64,000 bases of DNA from Flaccisagitta enflata (GCA_965153355.1 OZ231126.1:53754001-53818000), one strand, 5' to 3'. Counted from the stretch's first letter, positions 48,455-60,609 are shown. Numbers and translations are program-made. The notes: a model not told the origin generated them from the letters alone.

Positions 48455-48655
48455 TAATTCTTAGACCTATCCGTAGCTCTATGCCCCTAGGCCTATCCCA
48501 GACCTATCCCTAGCTCTATTAAACCTATTCCTAGCTCTATCAGACCCATTTCTAGCTCAATTGGACCTATCCCTAGCAATATCAGACCCGTCCCTCGCTC
48601 TATCCGCTCTATCCGATCTATCCCGAGCTCTAGCAGACCTATCCACAGCTGAATA
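48455..48655. repeat. ~20-bp tandem repeat AGACCTATCCCTAGCTCTAT
   Basis: About nine imperfect units. Followed by a hairpin end at 48745-48847 (GACAGACAGACA, CTTCTTATAGAGGTGATATG, GCGCACCTAAAAA), so it may be the internal array of one element, as in 27379-27948. Confidence 0.65.
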
Positions 48656-48744
48656 GGATAATGATTGAAATGATGAGAAACATGAATGACGATTGAGATG
48701 AGTTTTTATGTGATTTCAAACATTTTCTGCGATTTTTCACTCGA

Positions 48745-48759
48745 GCGTGACCGACAGAC

Positions 48760-48802
<43 letters not shown>

Positions 48803-48847
48803 GGGACAGAGCTTCTTATAGAGGTGATATGGCGCACCTAAAAAAAC
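48745..48847 (-). mobile_element. Hairpin end, AGGTG stem type
   Basis: (GACA)n, CAGAGCTTCTTATAGAGGTG, ATATGGCGCACCTAAAAA. Confidence 0.6.
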
Positions 48848-48849
48848 AT

Positions 48850-49600
48850 ATCAAATGTCTTTATGAGAAAAAATTTTTTATCTGTCTGTCTGCCTGACTT
48901 TTTTTTGAAAGTGCCGACGCACGCGACTTAGGTTTAATGACCTTGTTATTGCTTTATTGATCCATATGGCCTTTTGAAATCTTTTAATGAGCCCACTCAG
49001 TACACTCTTTTTTTTTGAGTAAGGACAATGTTTATAAGGACATGAGGCTGATATTTTGCCAAAATTTAAGGACATTTTAATGATAATCCCCAGCCTTAGA
49101 TTTAAAGAAAATTTTGTTTCATATTCCAGATATTAATCATTTTTAAAAAAATAATCATAAAAATGTATCTTCCGAAAGTAGTGAAAAATTTTTTCATACA
49201 TTAAATTCATTTATTTAAAAAACAAATGCAAATTAATCAGTGTATTTTCTTTTATCTTCGTAGATTAATTTTTCATCATAATATAAGTTTTTACTCTTCT
49301 TATTCATATTAAGAATAAAAACAACAAAAAAATATTAAGGATACATTAAAAACATTTCAGCCTCAAATTTGCAAATATTTAAGGACGTCCCAGTCTCAGA
49401 AAATTTTTACTGATCCTAAAAAGAGTGTATTCGTTTTCTCGAGACGGCGTACTCTGCTTTTACTCTGTAACTCTGCTTTTGCTACAGTTTCTCCCAGTGT
49501 CATTTGGTTGTTGGTGAAACTTTCTTATGTAGGCTATATGAGGTCGGTCGGTCAAGCACTGCATTGCTTCGTAATTCCGGTGGCGCATCAAATCATGGAC
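48850..49600. other. No gene seen; long inverted arms possible
   Basis: TCAGTACACTCTTTTTTTTT near 48997 faces AAAAAGAGTGTATTC near 49419, and AGGACAT / ATATTTAAGGACGTCC words pair, suggesting another fold-back element of about 430 bp. Confidence 0.45.
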
Positions 49601-49604
49601 AAAA

Positions 49605-50010
49605 AAACGCACTTACAGACTTTTCATTATCACTTATCATCATCACTAAGTTACGCTGAAACTTACCTATTCCCTGAAGACTCTCCTTGATAAGAAAACC
49701 AGTGTGAACATAAAACACCCAACAGCCGAACAAGACAAAAAGCGTTTTATGCGTAAAATCGCACACGTAAAACCGCACGTAAAATCGCACGTAAAAAATT
49801 GCACGTAAAAATCCCACATAAAAAATCGCAAGTAAAATTGCACGTAAAATCGCACGCGTAAAACCGCACTTACAGACTTTTCATTATTACTTTTCATTAT
49901 CACTAAGTTACGCCGAAACTTACCTATTCCCTGAAGACTCCTCTTGATAAGAAAACCAGTGTGAACATAAAACAGCCGAACAAGACAAAAAGCGTTTAAC
50001 GCGTAAAATC
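49605..50010. repeat. Tandem ~145-bp duplication with an 11-bp array between
   Basis: ACTTACAGACTTTTCATTAT at 49610-49629 recurs at 49867-49886, and both continue through ACTTACCTATTCCCTGAAGA to GAACAAGACAAAAAGCGTTT. The middle (49750-49865) is an array of CGCACGTAAAAT units. Confidence 0.85.
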
Positions 50011-51085
50011 GATTGCAAAAGGTTTTTCAGATTTTGCTAGATTTATAACCGCCGCGCTGATTCATGCAATCAGATTAGTGTGTGTGCGTGTGTGCTTTCG
50101 TTTTGTTTTCTTTTTTTTCCCCTTTTTGTGTGTGTTAGTATGTGTGTGTTTTTTGTATTTATTCATTTTTCGAAAAGATTGTTTTTCTTCTTTTTTTTCT
50201 TTTGAAATATTTGTCAAGTGCGAAACGATGATTGGAGCCTTTTTAGAGCAAATATTCATAAAACGGTACCCATTTCTTGACAAAGAAACGAACATCACAC
50301 CAAGTCAAATTATTCTTTTTTAGACCTTAAGGTATGAAAAACATAGTAAAAATCATACGATTAACACAAAAATTGAACTGGTATGAGAGGACATGCAACC
50401 TAACTACCACCTAAAATTTTGTGGCAATTGGATTAAGTCTTCTATCATTTTTGTGACTTTAAATTTTTTTCTGATTCCTTTCCATGGAGATACGGGCAGA
50501 CCGGAAAATGAGTAGTCATTTTCAAATCACTGTAGCTTCTAAACCATTTAAGCTAAAATTTTCAGACACAACTCAAATGAAAGATCTTTCGAAGAGCTTT
50601 CCAGGCATCACCAATTTTAACCCATTTTTCACACGTTGAGGTCCAGAAGAAAGGTTTTAAAAATCCGCCATTTTTTATTTCCCTAAGGTTATCATAGAAA
50701 GACCACCAGCGTTAAATTCAACTGTCCATCGACTCTCGAAGTCAAAACAGCAAGAAGACAACTTTGATCATCTTGCCAGAGAATGAATCGGCATCAATTA
50801 GCTGATGATTCATGCTGAGTAACAGAATCTAAATCTAAGACAACTTTTTTATGATCAAAGTCCACTTTTGAAATTGGTTCGTAATTATTCAACAACCAAT
50901 CCGGATGGTGAATTTGGAATTATACTTCTTTAGATTTCGATATTTCATATCGAGAAGTGATGAAGAGTGTCTTGCTTTAATGATCTTTAATGTTTCAATC
51001 CATCTCCTTGTCAAAACAGGTTATTGTCATTCAGGTATCGACAAACTTTTTTAAGTTTATATCGCTTCAAATCAAGTGATTGTTA
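50010..51085. other. No gene seen
   Basis: AT-rich. One fold-back arm motif (CTTCTAAACCATTTAAGCTA, 50538) without a clear partner. Confidence 0.4.
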
Positions 51086-51087
51086 CT

Positions 51088-51580
51088 CTGCTTTTTGGGC
51101 AGTGGCCCCAAAGGACCGATGTCTTGAAGAACACAGGGGGGAATTTCCAAATGTTCATCCTTCTTTCCCACCCCCCCCATAATCCTCCAAAGCCTCAATT
51201 CAGCCCTCCAGGCTTCAGATCAGGCCTCCAGGCCTCTAATCAGCCCCCCCCCCCCCGCAAATCTGCCCCCAAATCAGCCCTCCAGACCGTCAATTAGCCC
51301 TCCAAGCATCAAATTAACTCTCCAACCCTAAAATTAACCACAAATCTGCTCTCCAAGTCTTAATTCTGCCCTCCAGCCCTCAAATATGCCTTCAGCGGCC
51401 TAAATCAGTCATCTAAGGCCTGAAATATGCCCCCTCAGCATGTCTGGAACTTCCCCCATGTTCTACAGATTATCAGTCCTTTGAGGTCACAGCCTTGCTC
51501 TCACTCAAATTCATTACTGGATCACTCCCAGCAGGGCATCGGGTACCGCTGACCATGTGCGATCCTTGGATGACTAATTT
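51088..51580. mobile_element. Module-ended element, decayed
   Basis: TTTTTGGGCAGTGGCCCCAA, CCGATGTCTTGAAGAACACA, then a degenerate GCCCTCCAnGCnTCAAAT array and the inverted end (CCATGTTCTACAG, AGCAGGGCATCGGGTACCGC, TGACCATGTGCGATCCTTGG). Same arrangement as 10117-10907, including the outer segment on one side only. Confidence 0.65.
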
Positions 51581-51599
51581 TCCATGTACGCAGTAAGTG

Positions 51600-52190
51600 G
51601 TAGTAACTCGTCAGTCTTTTGGGAAGTCGTTTTGTGGGAAACACATTAGCGATTAGATTTAGAATGAAATCAGCTGATTTGGCCAATTATCAGAGGCACT
51701 ACGGTTGCCGCCCACCTAACAGAGCAGATCAGCCGTAACGTAGATTTAGTAGAATTTGTATCGTAAGAAGATCAAGGTCGTTAAAGATTAATTCCCATCT
51801 CATTTTTCAACCTTTTGTTTTCACTAATCGTTGGGGGGCCGGGGGGGGGGCTGCATTCCTCACTATCCCCCCGAGAACAAAAAGAATTTGAAATTTTAAT
51901 TTGAGATTTTTTTTTCTCTTTTTTTTCTCTTTTTATTCCTCTTTCATTCATTTCTTCGAGAGTTTTTTCTTCTCTCTTGTCCGAGGATAGATTTCAAATA
52001 TTCTTGTGTATTTTTTTCTCTTTTTCTTCCTGTTTTGATTATGAACGGCTTCGAGACAAATTAACTTATACTTTTTTTTACTTCATTGACAAATTGACTT
52101 CGAAAGACTCATCTTTAAAGGATAACTATAGCAAAAATAAAAATGGGACAAAATGTTTTTTAGCGTTTGATATTCATGAAATAGGACAAA
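51600..52190. other. No gene seen
   Basis: G-run/C-run near 51833-51870 and T-rich sequence. No supported exon. Confidence 0.35.
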
Positions 52191-52194
52191 CATA

Positions 52195-52665
52195 GGAAAA
52201 TCCATGACCATTTGAAAGCTCTGCGAAAGATCTTCAAAATGAGACCATGCTGATTGTATTAGCTTTATTCGTTTAGAAATGACTTAAAGATAACAAAAAG
52301 ATGGTCATGAGTGTAAAAGTAAAGTTGAAAAAGTTAAACATTATTGTTAATTAATAAAAAAAGATAAAAAAAAAGACTTTTTGACTTTTTTCTCCAGGAT
52401 GATTTTAAAGATTTTCAAATTTTCTTTCATTCTAGACCAATCCCAGGTCTGTATCTCATACCGTTTAGAAGTTAGAGCTCGTCAAAGTGATTTACTTCTT
52501 TTCAAAACCTTTAAAATTCAATTGGATCGTAAAAATGAATATGGCAATGTTTTCATTTATTCTTGTGCCATTTCTAAACGAATAAAGTTAGAATGACCAG
52601 CAATGTTGCATTTGAAAGATGTTTTGCAGAGCTTTCAAACGGTCATGGATTTTCTATGGTTTAAG
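52195..52665. repeat. Fold-back element
   Basis: AAATCCATGACCATTTGAAA, GCTCTGCGAAAGATCTTCAA and TTAGCTTTATTCGTTTAGAAAT (52258-52279) face ATTTCTAAACGAATAAAGTTA (52570-52590), AGATGTTTTGCAGAGCTTTC and GGTCATGGATTTT. The loop holds TAGACCAATCCCAGGTCTGT, also at 5853 and 8746. Confidence 0.8.
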
Positions 52666-52669
52666 TTTT

Positions 52670-53950
52670 TGGTTCAGCAAAAATCAGCAAAATAAGTTGT
52701 CCCGTTTTTTTTTTTTGCTATAGTTAATAAATTTAAGAAAATGGATAAGGGTCAAGAGCCTTAGTTTGAACTGGTTTTTCCTTCATTGGGGAAAAGCTCC
52801 TTCACTCGTTGCCTAGATAACCCTCTTATTCACTAGCTATTAGGATCATCTCAGTTTTTTTTAATGTGTTGTTTTTTCCCAAACGAAAAAGAGAAAAATT
52901 TAAACCGTCGTCCTAGTGGAAGAGAACAATATGCTGATCTGGAATCTTTAATGTGAGCTCAACGAGGCAAGTATTTCTATTTTTAAGATGCCGGGACTGA
53001 AAATGAAAAAAGGAAATTGTTCAAAATTATAGATTTTTGCTGATGTACAACAACCATTTAACTCTAATTTTTTAATTTTAATTTTTTTTTTTGATTTCTC
53101 ATAATACAATCTCAGCATCAGACTTTTTAGCTTCACGTTTGTTCTTCAATCAGAGGCATTGCAAAAAATCTGCTTCAATCTTTTTTTTTTTGACAATTCA
53201 AAAATGTCACTGACAATTTCTTTCCTCACTTTTCTTCCCTCAAGGCACATCTTCTGAACCCACTAACATGCAATTTTTAGCTTGTGTACAGATGTAGGGT
53301 ATTAATTTAGTGTGCCATATATTGGTTTGTCAATAATATTTTGAGCCACTCTTCATACATTTTATGAATCATCTAAATTATTTATACTTATTCATAAAAA
53401 AAAGAAAAAACATTCAATTACCAATTAAATTTAGAAGAAGTTAATGCTATGGTAAAAAAAATCAGTTAGCCAAATTGCATTTCATGATAACGGTGCCCCG
53501 TGATAAAGGTCAAATTCGAAGGGTCCCCATGGGGCCGTTATCAAGGGGCAGGGCTGTATATCTTTATTCAAAATGGTTATCAAAATGAAATCACAAAACA
53601 GTCAAATGACGTGTTTACTGTTTAGATAAGGACTCGGCAAAAGGAGAATAAACTGACAACTGATAAGATTTCGAAATATCTATCTAACATTATTTTCATA
53701 TACATAAGAGAGTTGGTACACTCGTTCACGCATCCTCTCATAATTTTATCTATCTCATTAAATTCATCATACTACTCATACATCTTTCATGAATTCATTC
53801 ATCACAATGAGAATTACCAGTAATGGCGGCTGTCGCCGTGAGGAAAAAAGTCGTAAGCATTGGTCACTGTTTAACAAGCTTTTGTCTTTAATCACTGCAA
53901 ATCTTTTTTCTTTTAGATCAGATCAAGAGCAATTGTATGTATTGACTGCA
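52670..53950. other. No gene seen
   Basis: AT-rich. A palindromic GGGTCCCCATGGGGCC lies at 53521-53536. Short ORFs are unsupported. Confidence 0.35.
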
Positions 53951-54395
53951 CTGAAAATCAGAGAAAAAAAAGACTGAGCTAGATAAGCTAAAATGCTCAA
54001 AATCACTCAACTAAACAATCAGATTTGCTCACCGACATGCTTTCTTGTATTTACATGCTCCCATCAAAACATTTATTTATCCCATTAAAACCTGAAAAAA
54101 ATTGAGCTAAAGGAACTAAGTGAGCTAAAATGCTTAAAAACACCTTCACCGATGAGCAGTTATGCTCACTGATATGGTTTTTTGTATCTGCTTTCTTAAA
54201 CATGTATCGAAATATCTATTCATTCATCACATTTAAAATGAAAAAAAAACTGAACTAAATGGGCTAAATCAGCTAGAATCCTCCAAAACACCCTCACAGA
54301 TGAGCAGCTATGCTCATAAACATGTTTTCTTGTATTTGCATACTCAAACATAAATACACTCCTTTCTTGATCCTACTCAAAATCATAAAAAAAAT
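53950..54395. repeat. ~135-bp tandem repeat, three diverged units
   Basis: Units starting near 53960, 54097 and 54240 each carry GAGCTA, a TGCTCAAA/ACACC block, CAGnTnTGCTCAC, CATGnTTTCTTGTATTTnCAT and a CATnAAACATTTAT tail. Confidence 0.65.
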
Positions 54396-54890
54396 TCAAT
54401 TCACAATTTTTGTAAAAGTTTTTAAAAGATCATAACGCGAAAAACATTTGTTGTAGAGCATTCAGCTTGGCGCCAAATGATAGAGAATTATTAAATTTAC
54501 TTACCCTATCAATTTCATTGGAAGGCCCATCCGGTCGGTGGAGAATCCTAACTTTCTAATAAGAAAATAAAAACCCAGTTTCTCTCGAATATGTCAAAAA
54601 GTCGAAGACTGACTTCAAATTTTTTCCCCGACTATGAAATTTAAAACAAACAAAAAAAAACGGAGTCAAAATTTTTTTTTCGTCAATGCGTAACGTTATC
54701 ATCGAGGTGCACTTTCTCTTTCTTTGGCGACTTCAGAAGTATTAATCCAATCTTTTTTCCTATCCTTTTTTCATTGTATTTAATCTTTCTTTTTTACTAT
54801 TTTAAGTTTTCCGTGTCCCGCCTCGTTAAACAGCTTGTAATTTTCTCACTCGACCCGGTCCTCCAAATAACGCAACACAGCAACTGGGTT
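54396..54890. other. No gene seen
   Basis: GTCGAAGACTGACTTCAAAT at 54601 resembles (in reverse) AAGTCAGTCTTCGACTTTTT at 20110, an intron of the eight-exon gene; TTAAGTTTTCC words and AT-rich sequence otherwise. Confidence 0.4.
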
Positions 54891-54897
54891 TACAGCA

Positions 54898-55037
54898 GAC
54901 GATGACGTCGAGGACGACGATGACGTCGACGACGACGACGACGACGACCATCTGAAAGGAAAACACACACCACCGGGAAAGGATTCTGCTGGTAAGGTTA
55001 GGAGAAAGGTGAGAATCTTGTAGGTTACGAGAAAGAG

Positions 55038-55078
<41 letters not shown>
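54898..55078. repeat. (GAC/GAT)n and (GA)n microsatellites
   Basis: GACGATGACGTCGACGACGA at 54898-54952 and (GA)n at 55037-55077, then degenerate GACA words to 55190. Confidence 0.85.
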
Positions 55079-55079
<1 letters not shown>

Positions 55080-55082
<3 letters not shown>

Positions 55083-55598
55083 AACAGACAGACAGAAACG
55101 GCAGACAGAAAGAAACAGACAAAAGGAAACAGACAGACAGAGTTGGAGGGAGGACGACTGAAAGACAGAAACACAGAAAAAGGCAAAAAAAAATGCATAC
55201 AGTACAAAATTGGAAAGTGAGTAGACTGACTGAGGGCGGAACAGAGAAATACCTATGATTAGCAAAAAAGTTTCATCAGAGCAAAACCTGTTTTGAGAGA
55301 CGGCTGTCATGTCGTAGGCGCGCCGATAGGTAAGGTCAGTACAATAATGTAGGACACAAGGACAAAGGCAATACGGCGGTTAAAAGAAAGACAAACGGAT
55401 CGACCGACCGACCCACATAACAACAGCTCTATACTGCAATTTAGTAATATGAGACTGAAAAGGGGTTCAACCCTGGTAATAAAATAGCAAAATATCACCC
55501 GAGGTTCAAATTTCATTCCATGTTTGAAGAACGTTAAGGTAAACATTGTTGCCTCAATTGCTAAAACGGAGTATGAGACGACGTTTTTATTAGTTCTT
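55080..55598. other. No gene seen
   Basis: GACA/GAAA-rich then unremarkable sequence; ORFs are microsatellite extensions. Confidence 0.35.
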
Positions 55599-55805
55599 TT
55601 TTAGTTGAGGAAACGCAACTCTTTCAGAGGCTTTGTCCATCCGTCCGTTGGTCAGTCCGTTGGCCCGTTGGCGCGTAGCGATCAAGTTGAAAGTGTGTGT
55701 TTTATGCTGCAGTTGTGATCATCCGTGTGAATATGTGTGTGGGGATGTGTGGATGGGGATTGTACACCCCTGCCCACCCATCCGCATCGATATTGTGACC
55801 CCGCA
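55599..55805 (+). mobile_element. Hairpin-ended repeat, AGTTG stem type
   Basis: TTTTAGTTGAGGAAACGCAACT, CTTTCAGAGGCTTTGTCCAT, GTCC repeats, GTGTGTGGGGATGTGTGGAT, CCACCCATCCGCATCGATAT, TGTGACCCC. Homologous to 5111-5330. Confidence 0.65.
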
Positions 55806-55869
55806 GTGACGATAAAAAACAAAACAAATCATTTTGGCGGGAGCAGTGACATAAACAACACCTATACAC

Positions 55870-55935
55870 ATGAAAGGGAATGACAGATCGACCGACCGAC
55901 AGACGGACAGACGGGCCGGCATAGCGACCTAAAAA
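55870..55935 (-). mobile_element. GACC-repeat end of a hairpin-type element
   Basis: ATCGACCGACCGACAGACGG, ACAGACGGGCCGGCATAGCG and ACCTAAAAAAAAA. Only the repeat and the CTAAAAA end are clear. Confidence 0.4.
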
Positions 55936-55939
55936 AAAA

Positions 55940-56556
55940 CCTGGCAAACGACCAAAAAGGAAAATATCCAGAGAAGAAAAAGAAACGAATGGTCGCGCGC
56001 TGGCTAGAAAGGAGGCCGAAAGACAGATGACTGGTCTTCAATCAAAAGATAAACTAGTAAGAGAAGATCGGAAAAAGAACACAAACACAGGAACAAGTGT
56101 CACTTGCTTCACATCGTTGCACTTTGTTTTATATTGTATCACTTTGTAGTGTTTTTTTCTTTCTGTTTTCTTGATAAAGCAATGTTGTCCCAGGTCATGT
56201 AGATGATGGAGGCGAACGAGATGAAGTAGAACAACGGGAAGAAACTTAAAGGCTAGAGGACATTTGGAAGAGAGGGTGTGACGACGGTACAAGCGACAGT
56301 TCTAACGATGACAACGACGATGGCTCGGACGACAATGACGACGACGACGACGGCGATGATGACGATGCTGAGCGGACGAACGAAAAGAAGAGTATTAGGA
56401 ACAACGTAATGACGATAGCAAAAACGACGACGACGACGAAGACGACGAGGAAACAGAGCAAAAGCGCAGTCAAATTGAACTCAGCGCATGTGAATAGAAC
56501 TGACAGACTATACAAGTACAAGCGTGTCTGGAATTGGAAGCAGAGGAAAATCGACA

Positions 56557-56598
<42 letters not shown>

Positions 56599-56780
56599 CT
56601 GCATCAAAGCGTGGAAATCGTAATAATAGCAATGGATGCTAGATATTTATATATTTACCATCCATTAATCTATCAATTATCATTAAGGGTAATCTGAACT
56701 GACAGAAAACTAGAGTATTTGGGCACATGGGCAGTAGCAGTGAAGCGAAAGACTGCAAAAACTTGGGGTCTTCGAAGGCG
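55940..56780. other. No gene seen; cryptic (GAC)n and (GA)n
   Basis: GACGACGACGACGG-type cryptic repeats at 56300-56460 and (GA)n at 56562-56595. The ORFs here are repeat-derived. Confidence 0.5.
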
Positions 56781-56789
56781 GATTTGAGG

Positions 56790-56850
56790 GTTGGAGGACC
56801 GACGGACCGACAAAGCGGGGTGTAGAGTCGCGTTGTACGCCATTAAAAAA
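56790..56850 (-). mobile_element. Hairpin end, AGTCGCG type, partly decayed
   Basis: GGACCGACGGACCGACAAAG, CGGGGTGTAGAGTCGCGTTG, TACGCCATTAAAAA. Confidence 0.55.
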
Positions 56851-57039
56851 CTAAGACTATGATTTTTGATAAAAGATTTTGACCGCCTTTCCATAAAAAA
56901 AAAAATTTGAATCTCAGCAGGCATTCTCTTGTTTTGTTCTTAAAATTTTGACAATTCTCAGGCTCATGTAAAAAGATGGCCATATTTACCATGTACATTA
57001 TATCTATGTATCCAAGAATAATTGACCCTGGCTCACAAT

Positions 57040-57222
57040 ATAGTTGCGAGAGGTTGGGCAGGAGCGTCCAACCCCCATCCACACCCCAATCCCCACCCTC
57101 CCACGTACAAAAATACAAAAAAAAAGTATCCAAAACACTTGTTTTTCCACTTTTCAACTCGATCATTACCAACAGACGAACAAAGCCTCTTTTAGAGTGT
57201 CCGCGTGTCTGCAACTGAAAGA
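57040..57222 (-). mobile_element. Hairpin-ended repeat, long form
   Basis: CTCACAATATAGTTGCGAGA, GGTTGGGCAGGAGCGTCC, CATCCACACCCCAATCCCCA, TTTTCAACTCGATCATTACC, CAAAGCCTCTTTTAGAGTGT, TCTGCAACTGAAA. Reverse of 5111-5330, diverged. Confidence 0.6.
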
Positions 57223-57269
57223 GGAACATGCCGGGTGCCTTTCTGCAAATGGAGAAATGAAATAAAAAA

Positions 57270-58930
57270 TAAAAGAAAGTGACGAGCATGGCCGCGTGGC
57301 CGCGTGGGCGTCGGAGATGTGCAAAAAAAGACTCATGAAACTGACAAAAGCTGATTTTAGGCCTGAGAGGGCTGATTTTAAGCTCTAAAGGCCAGATTTT
57401 AGGCCTCAGTTAGCTAGATTAGGGCTTCAGGCCTCGGGGAGGATGGACATATGGAAATTTACTTTTGTGTTCTACAGGACATTGGCCCTTTGGGGCCGCT
57501 GCCCAAAAAGATACAACCAGTCGCCCAAGGGCAATATGTGGTCAGCGATATCCGTTGCCCTGCTTCACATGATTGAGAATTCAAGTGAGGGGAAGCAGGG
57601 CAGCGGCCCCAAAGGGGACAAAGTCCTGTACCGTGTCTTCAAAAGCAACTGTAGCCAGAAAAAGATGTATCATGCAATAACTATTTCCGTTACAAAATTC
57701 CAATTTTTTCTATTTTAAAGCATATCAACTGCGGTTTTTTCATGCAAAATTTCAGCACTTTTTATCAAGTGGTTTAGCTTCTACATCATTTTGAAAAATA
57801 TTTAAATTTCCTCCAACTATTGCAATTCTTATATAAAATAAAAGGGTTAATTTAATCAACCTGGTGCAAGTAGCAAAAAAAATTGATTTTGAGTATCTGT
57901 ATTGATCCCCTACTAAACTATCTTTATTACTTACGATTTTCTTTCATATTGTGCTCAATCATAAGACATTGTAATAAAAAAAGATGAATTTTTAATGTGA
58001 ATTATTATTGGAATATAAAGAATCAGGGAAAAACTCAACAAAAACTTAATAAATACATCATAATGTGGATTTTTTAAATCCTGATATTGTCTCCTTCAAA
58101 AAATCTTCAATTTGAGACCAATCCCAGAATTTTAGCTTAAAGCGTTTAAAAGTTAAATCGGTTTGAAATCAAACACCCCAATTCACGACTGAAATGGAAA
58201 GCTGTATCACCACAAATGGTGTTCTAATTTAAAATGGTGCAGAAGCTAAACTACTTGATAAAAAGTGCTGAAGTTTTGCATGAAGAAACCGCAGTTGATA
58301 TGCTTTAAGATAGGAAAAATCTGAATTTTGTAATGGGAATAATTGTCGCACAATACATCTTTTGCTGGTTACAGTTGCTTTTGAAGACAGGGTACAACAC
58401 AGGGGGACTTTCGTTCATCCTGCCTGAAAGGCCTGAAAGGACTGATTCCCAGTCTGAGAGGGCTAATTGGAATCTTAAATAGCTGATTTAAACCCTAAGA
58501 GGACTAACCTGAAGCTTGCAAGGGCTGAGAGGCTTGATTTGAGGCCTGAGAGCCCTGATTTGAGGCCTGAGAGGTCTGATTTAAGGCCTGGGAGGCCTGA
58601 TTTAAGGCCTGAGAGGCCTGACATGGTTCTAAGAGGCTAGATTTGTGACCTGAGAGGCTTAATTTGAGGCCTGAGAGGCCTGATTTGATGCTTGAGAGGC
58701 CTGATTTGAGGCCTGAGAGGCCTGAAGAGGGGGGGGGACAAACAAACAAACAAACGGACAGACGAAAGTCCCCCTGTGTTCTACAGAACTTCGTTCCCTT
58801 CGGGGCCGCTGCCCAAAAGGGAGAGATGAAAGGGAGAGATGAAAGGGAAACACAATCATCATCATCCATCATCGCACATGGTCAGCGGTACCCGATGCCC
58901 TGCTTGGAGTGATCTGGAAGTAGTAAAGAG
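57270..58930. repeat. Second copy of the 1.2/2.7-3.5 kb module region, split by an insertion
   Basis: 57273-57350 copies 1220-1290 (GACGAGCATGGCCGCGTGGG) and 57350-57630 copies 2725-3003. The copy then breaks inside CCTGTAGAACAC, where a fold-back element sits, and resumes at 58395 (CAACACAGGGGGACTT) to 58850. Confidence 0.85.
57629..58394. mobile_element. Fold-back MITE with TACCCTG termini and TA target duplication
   Basis: Left GTACCGTGTCTTCAAAAGCA, ACTGTAGCC. Right GTTGCTTTTGAAGACAGGGT, AC. The unfilled homologue at 2990-3020 reads CCTGTAGAACACAGG, so 57630/58394 are the insertion points and TA (or GTA) is duplicated. Inner arms pair (CATATCAACTGCGGTTTTTTC with GAAACCGCAGTTGATATG). No transposase, so non-autonomous; TA targeting suits a Tc1/mariner-like source. 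Confidence 0.8.
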
Positions 58931-58959
58931 GTCCGTAGGACACGAGGAATTTAGGACGT

Positions 58960-59340
58960 CAGAAGTATATTAGGAGTAGAAGATGGAAAGAGGTCATTGA
59001 AGGCGGTTTTGAAGCCTGGAGGGCAGAATTAGGTTCTGAAGAGTAGATTTGAGGTTTGAGGGGCAGGCTTGAGGCCCAGAGGACAAATTTGAGGCCTAAA
59101 GAGCTGACGTGAGGCCTGGAGGGTGGATTTGGGGTATAGAGGGCTAATTTGAGGTCTGGAGGGCAGATATGAGGTCTGGAGAGCTGATTTAAGGTCTAAA
59201 GGGCTAAATTGAGGTCTGAAAGGGCTTTTCAGCCTATTCTGATGGCTCAGAGGGTCAAAATCAGGCCTGACAGAGCAGAGCTAAGGCCCCCGATGGCCAA
59301 GGGAGGGGGGACGGCCCTTTGGGGCCGCTGCCTAAAAACG
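58960..59340. repeat. Degenerate 20-bp array ending in a hairpin module
   Basis: GAGGTCTGGAGGGCAGATnT-type units, then GGCCCTTTGGGGCCGCTGCC at 59314-59333. Confidence 0.65.
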
Positions 59341-59344
59341 AAGA

Positions 59345-59491
59345 AACGATAAAAACGATGAAATCAGAATATGGAGTCACAAAGAAAGACGCGAGCTAAC
59401 ACTAGCTAACAAAGACAGCTAGCCGAGACCTAAATGGCAAATGCATATTTTAGCAGTCAGCACACACTTATGCGTATTGCCGCTCGCTGGA
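59345..59491. repeat. Copy of the 4233-4350 segment
   Basis: Nearly identical through GCTAGCTAAC-type words to TATTGCCGCTCGCTGG, where a hairpin element starts at the A-run; the 4.3 kb copy continues with AAAAAAAGGGAG instead. Confidence 0.75.
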
Positions 59492-59684
59492 AAACAAGGC
59501 CGGATACACGGCTACCCCAGTCGCGTGCGGGTGGGCAGGGGCCGTTTTTAAGGTCTTTTCATCATTTGGGCAGGAGCAGTGAGGCCAAAGACCACAAAAC
59601 CCCCAAGTAAAGTGACGTACCGACGGATGGACCGACGGACCGACAAAGCCGGGTGTAGAGTCGCGTAGCACGCGACTAAAAAAG
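59492..59684 (-). mobile_element. Complete hairpin-ended element, AGTCGCGT type
   Basis: AAAACAAGGCCGGATACACG, CCAGTCGCGTGCGGGTGGGC, GGACCGACGGACCGACAAAG, TAGAGTCGCGTAGCACGCGA, CTAAAAAA. Hairpin AGTCGCGT / ACGCGACT at the end. Its left boundary is supported by the homologous site at 4350. Confidence 0.8.
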
Positions 59685-59689
59685 TAATA

Positions 59690-60605
59690 TGGATGCCATC
59701 TTAAGTCCGTTTTCCAATCGTATCCCGTGGTAAAGATTCACTAGCTTTACAGTATTCCTAAAATGAATGACCATTTTCTCCGTTTTATTCAGTAGTCATT
59801 CATCGCGTTCATACGATTAATTCAGTAGCTAGATTTCGCGACTTTTCCTTAAGTTTCCATGAGTTACAAATCTCGTCCTTAAGTCAATGGTTTTAAAAGT
59901 ATCTGCTCATTCTTTTTCCACGTCTTAGTTGAATCATTGTTGTAGTTAGATGCCCATTGTGTATCTCTTCGCCATTTCATTTCCAAGCGTTGTTGTGATG
60001 AGAGCTCATTCATAATCCGTTCTATCCCCTTTAGATTCACTGTTGTGCCGAGGTCAAGAATCGTGTTGTGTGTAGGCCTTTTTTTATTACCGCATAATCA
60101 GAAGCGACGATGATTCGATATTTGTCTTTCTCCCGTTTGCTATGAGCAGAAGAGGCTGAGGCCCTTTAAGTTATTCGTGAGTCACAAGTAACACTCAGAA
60201 GTTAGAACAATCAATTGTCAAGGTCAAGGCCGCGCCGATTGAGCGAGCAACGAGACAATCATGGTGTCCCATTTGCAAAGTCGAATGGTGGCAGAGCCGC
60301 ACATGGACAAGGAGTGAAGATATGGAACAGGTCCGTATGTGGGTGATTGTCCTCGTATGATTAAAGTAATCCCACTGAACAACCCTTACTATATGCAATT
60401 ATCTTGTTTTACAAGTAAATCTGACAGAGATCATTTTCACATCATTTATTGAAATCATGACTTTTTGGTCTTTTGATATAAACATTTTCCCACAAATTTC
60501 AAGACTGAGTTGTTCTCGTGAACATAGATTTGATCATTTTGTTTCGTATGGCTTGTTCACTGAAAGATGTCAGTCTCGAGTAAAAACAGATGTCCGCGTT
60601 CAATT
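59690..60605. other. No gene seen
   Basis: Mixed-composition sequence without microsatellites. Could include the promoter or 5' UTR of the gene at 60944; I see no clear TATA box. Confidence 0.35.
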
Positions 60606-60609
60606 CTTT

